Source: CALANV01 sp036381615
Lineage (GTDB): Bacteria > Pseudomonadota > Alphaproteobacteria > CACIAM-22H2
DNA length: 64,000 bases
Direction: 5' to 3'
Assembly (NCBI GenBank): GCA_036381615.1
Contig: DASVCL010000066.1
Location: forward strand, 1-64,000
Position 1 is the first letter of the stretch; every line of letters starts with the position of its first letter. The notes below the pieces were generated by a model, which saw only the letters and a list, made by a program, of their open reading frames with translations, was not told the origin of the DNA and did not search any database. The translations under genes were made by a program, and so were the position numbers. Positions 63,020 to 64,000 of the stretch are shown in pieces.

Positions 63020-63769
63020 ATGGAGTGGCTCAGCGATCCGCAGATCTGGATCAGCCTGATGACGCTGATCGCGCTCGAGGTCGTCCTCGGCATCGACAAT
63101 CTCGTCTTCCTTTCGATTCTCGCGAACCGCCTGCCGGCGCATCAGCAGGATCGCGCCCGCAAGATCGGGTTGAGCCTGGCGCTGATCATGCGTCTCGCCC
63201 TGCTCGCGACGATCTCGTGGATCGTCGGGCTGACCGGCAAGGTGTTCGGCCTCTTCGGTCACGATTTTTCGTGGCGCGACATGATCCTGATCGCCGGTGG
63301 TCTGTTCCTCGTCTACAAGGCGACGCGCGAGATCCACGAACGCATCGAGGGGCACGCCGAGATACCGGGCGCCGCCGCCGTGGCATCGGTGACTCTCGGC
63401 GGCGTGATCTTCCAGATCATCCTGATGGACATCATCTTCTCGCTCGACTCGGTCATCACCGCGGTCGGCATGGTCGACGAGCTATGGATCATGGTCACGG
63501 CCGTGATCGTCGCGGTGATCGTCATGGTCATCGCGTCGCGGCCGCTCGCCGAGTTCATCAACCGGCACCCGACCGTCAAGATGTTGGCGCTGAGTTTCCT
63601 GATGCTCGTCGGCATGGTGCTTATCGCCGACGGGTTCGGCTTCCATGTGCCGAAGGGCTACATCTACGGCGCGATGGGTTTCTCGATCGCCGTCGAGGCG
63701 CTGAACCTGATGGAGGCGAAGCGGCGCGCCCGACAGCGCGACCGCGTGAAGGGCGTCGAGCCGGGATGA
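63020..63769 (+). CDS. TerC-family integral membrane protein
   Basis: 249 residues with seven hydrophobic helices. LEVVLGIDNLVFLSILANRL and ILMDIIFSLDSVITAVGM are the two conserved acidic TerC blocks (DN and DS), and the C-terminus YIYGAMGFSIAVEALNLME is typical of the YgdQ/YoaE-like branch. TerC proteins transport Mn or take part in metal-loading of secreted proteins; the exact substrate here is not known. No ter operon partner is nearby. Confidence 0.92.
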   Translation: MEWLSDPQIWISLMTLIALEVVLGIDNLVFLSILANRLPAHQQDRARKIGLSLALIMRLALLATISWIVGLTGKVFGLFGHDFSWRDMILIAGGLFLVYKATREIHERIEGHAEIPGAAAVASVTLGGVIFQIILMDIIFSLDSVITAVGMVDELWIMVTAVIVAVIVMVIASRPLAEFINRHPTVKMLALSFLMLVGMVLIADGFGFHVPKGYIYGAMGFSIAVEALNLMEAKRRARQRDRVKGVEPG

Positions 63770-63871
63770 GCCGGACATGACGACGATCATCGTGTCGTGA
63801 TCCGTGGCCGCCTCGGCCGTCCCCGGTCGACGGACCAGGGACGGGCGAGGCGCCGAGGGGCACGCCGGGGC

Positions 63872-64000
63872 TCAGGTGTCGGCGAGGCCCTTGAGCATCC
63901 GGCGCGTGACGTCGACGGCGCGCTCCCACACCATTGCCTTCCACGCATCGGTATCGCCGTAGAATACGCGGCGCATTTCGGCCTTGATCTCGCGCGCCTG
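63872..64000 (-). CDS. C-terminal part of a gene cut by the window edge
   Basis: The last 42 codons of a minus-strand gene, stop at 63872-63874, running off the right edge. The readable end contains EIKAEMRRVFYGDTDAWKAM and finishes VDVTRRMLKGLADT. The pattern is reminiscent of the C-terminal helix of enoyl-CoA hydratase/isomerase (crotonase) proteins, but too little is visible to assign it. Confidence 0.55.
   Translation of the reverse strand, partial: QAREIKAEMRRVFYGDTDAWKAMVWERAVDVTRRMLKGLADT

Overview
The window is high-GC, densely coded bacterial DNA. Gene content (three-subunit glycolate oxidase GlcDEF, a GTP-dependent PEP carboxykinase, a zinc-ligand-free L36, HtrB/LpxL-type acyltransferase, a DUF1194 protein, receiver-only response regulator) fits an alphaproteobacterium, probably a soil or water member of the Rhodospirillales/Rhizobiales side. 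That placement is an inference from gene content, not a database result.

Layout. (1) 1-7423 looks like the end of a genomic island. A four-gene set with ATGA overlaps at all three junctions (1341-6188) encodes a polytopic membrane protein with a von Willebrand A-like domain, a MotA/TolQ/ZorA-like channel protein with a long coiled-coil tail, a MotB/ZorB-like single-span partner, and a 57-residue protein. An exported staphylococcal-nuclease-like protein follows. The segment closes with the 3' part of a tRNA-Val(GAC) gene (about 7374-7423), a classic attachment-site scar. 7424-8893 is decayed sequence. This motor-like operon is the best candidate here for an undescribed system; it resembles the ZorAB pair of the Zorya defence system in architecture, but no known Zorya effector (ZorC, ZorD, ZorE) is recognisable.

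(2) 8894-10644 holds a TPR protein and a receiver-only response regulator. (3) 10933-38122 is a large surface-polysaccharide locus: an RTX-tailed right-handed beta-helix protein and a second, signal-bearing paralogue, a polysaccharide deacetylase, an initiating polyprenyl-phosphate sugar transferase, a Wzx-like flippase, a Wzy-like polymerase, a Wzz/BY-kinase fusion, seven glycosyltransferases, a FemAB/CelD-type acyltransferase, an ABC exporter and an HtrB/LpxL-like acyltransferase. Together these could start, assemble, flip, polymerise, length-control and trim a secreted glycan. No outer-membrane exporter (Wza type) is in the window.

(4) 38548-45109 has small envelope genes: a ParB-like-motif protein, a lipoprotein, Rnk/GreA-type regulator, PAP2 phosphatase, an OmpA/DUF4398 pair and a DUF1194 protein. 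(5) 45349-57862 is mixed housekeeping: a second ABC exporter, a ROK-family protein whose two halves are in circularly permuted order, PckG, DUF3108, GlsB/YeaQ, 5-formyl-THF cyclo-ligase, a ferritin-fold membrane protein, thioredoxin 2, AzlCD, a methyltransferase and RpmJ. (6) 58011-63769 holds glcDEF, two adjacent minisatellites and a TerC-family protein; a minus-strand gene runs off the right edge.

Gene starts were chosen from in-frame start codons, visible Shine-Dalgarno sequences and family length. All functional calls rest on motif recognition by eye.
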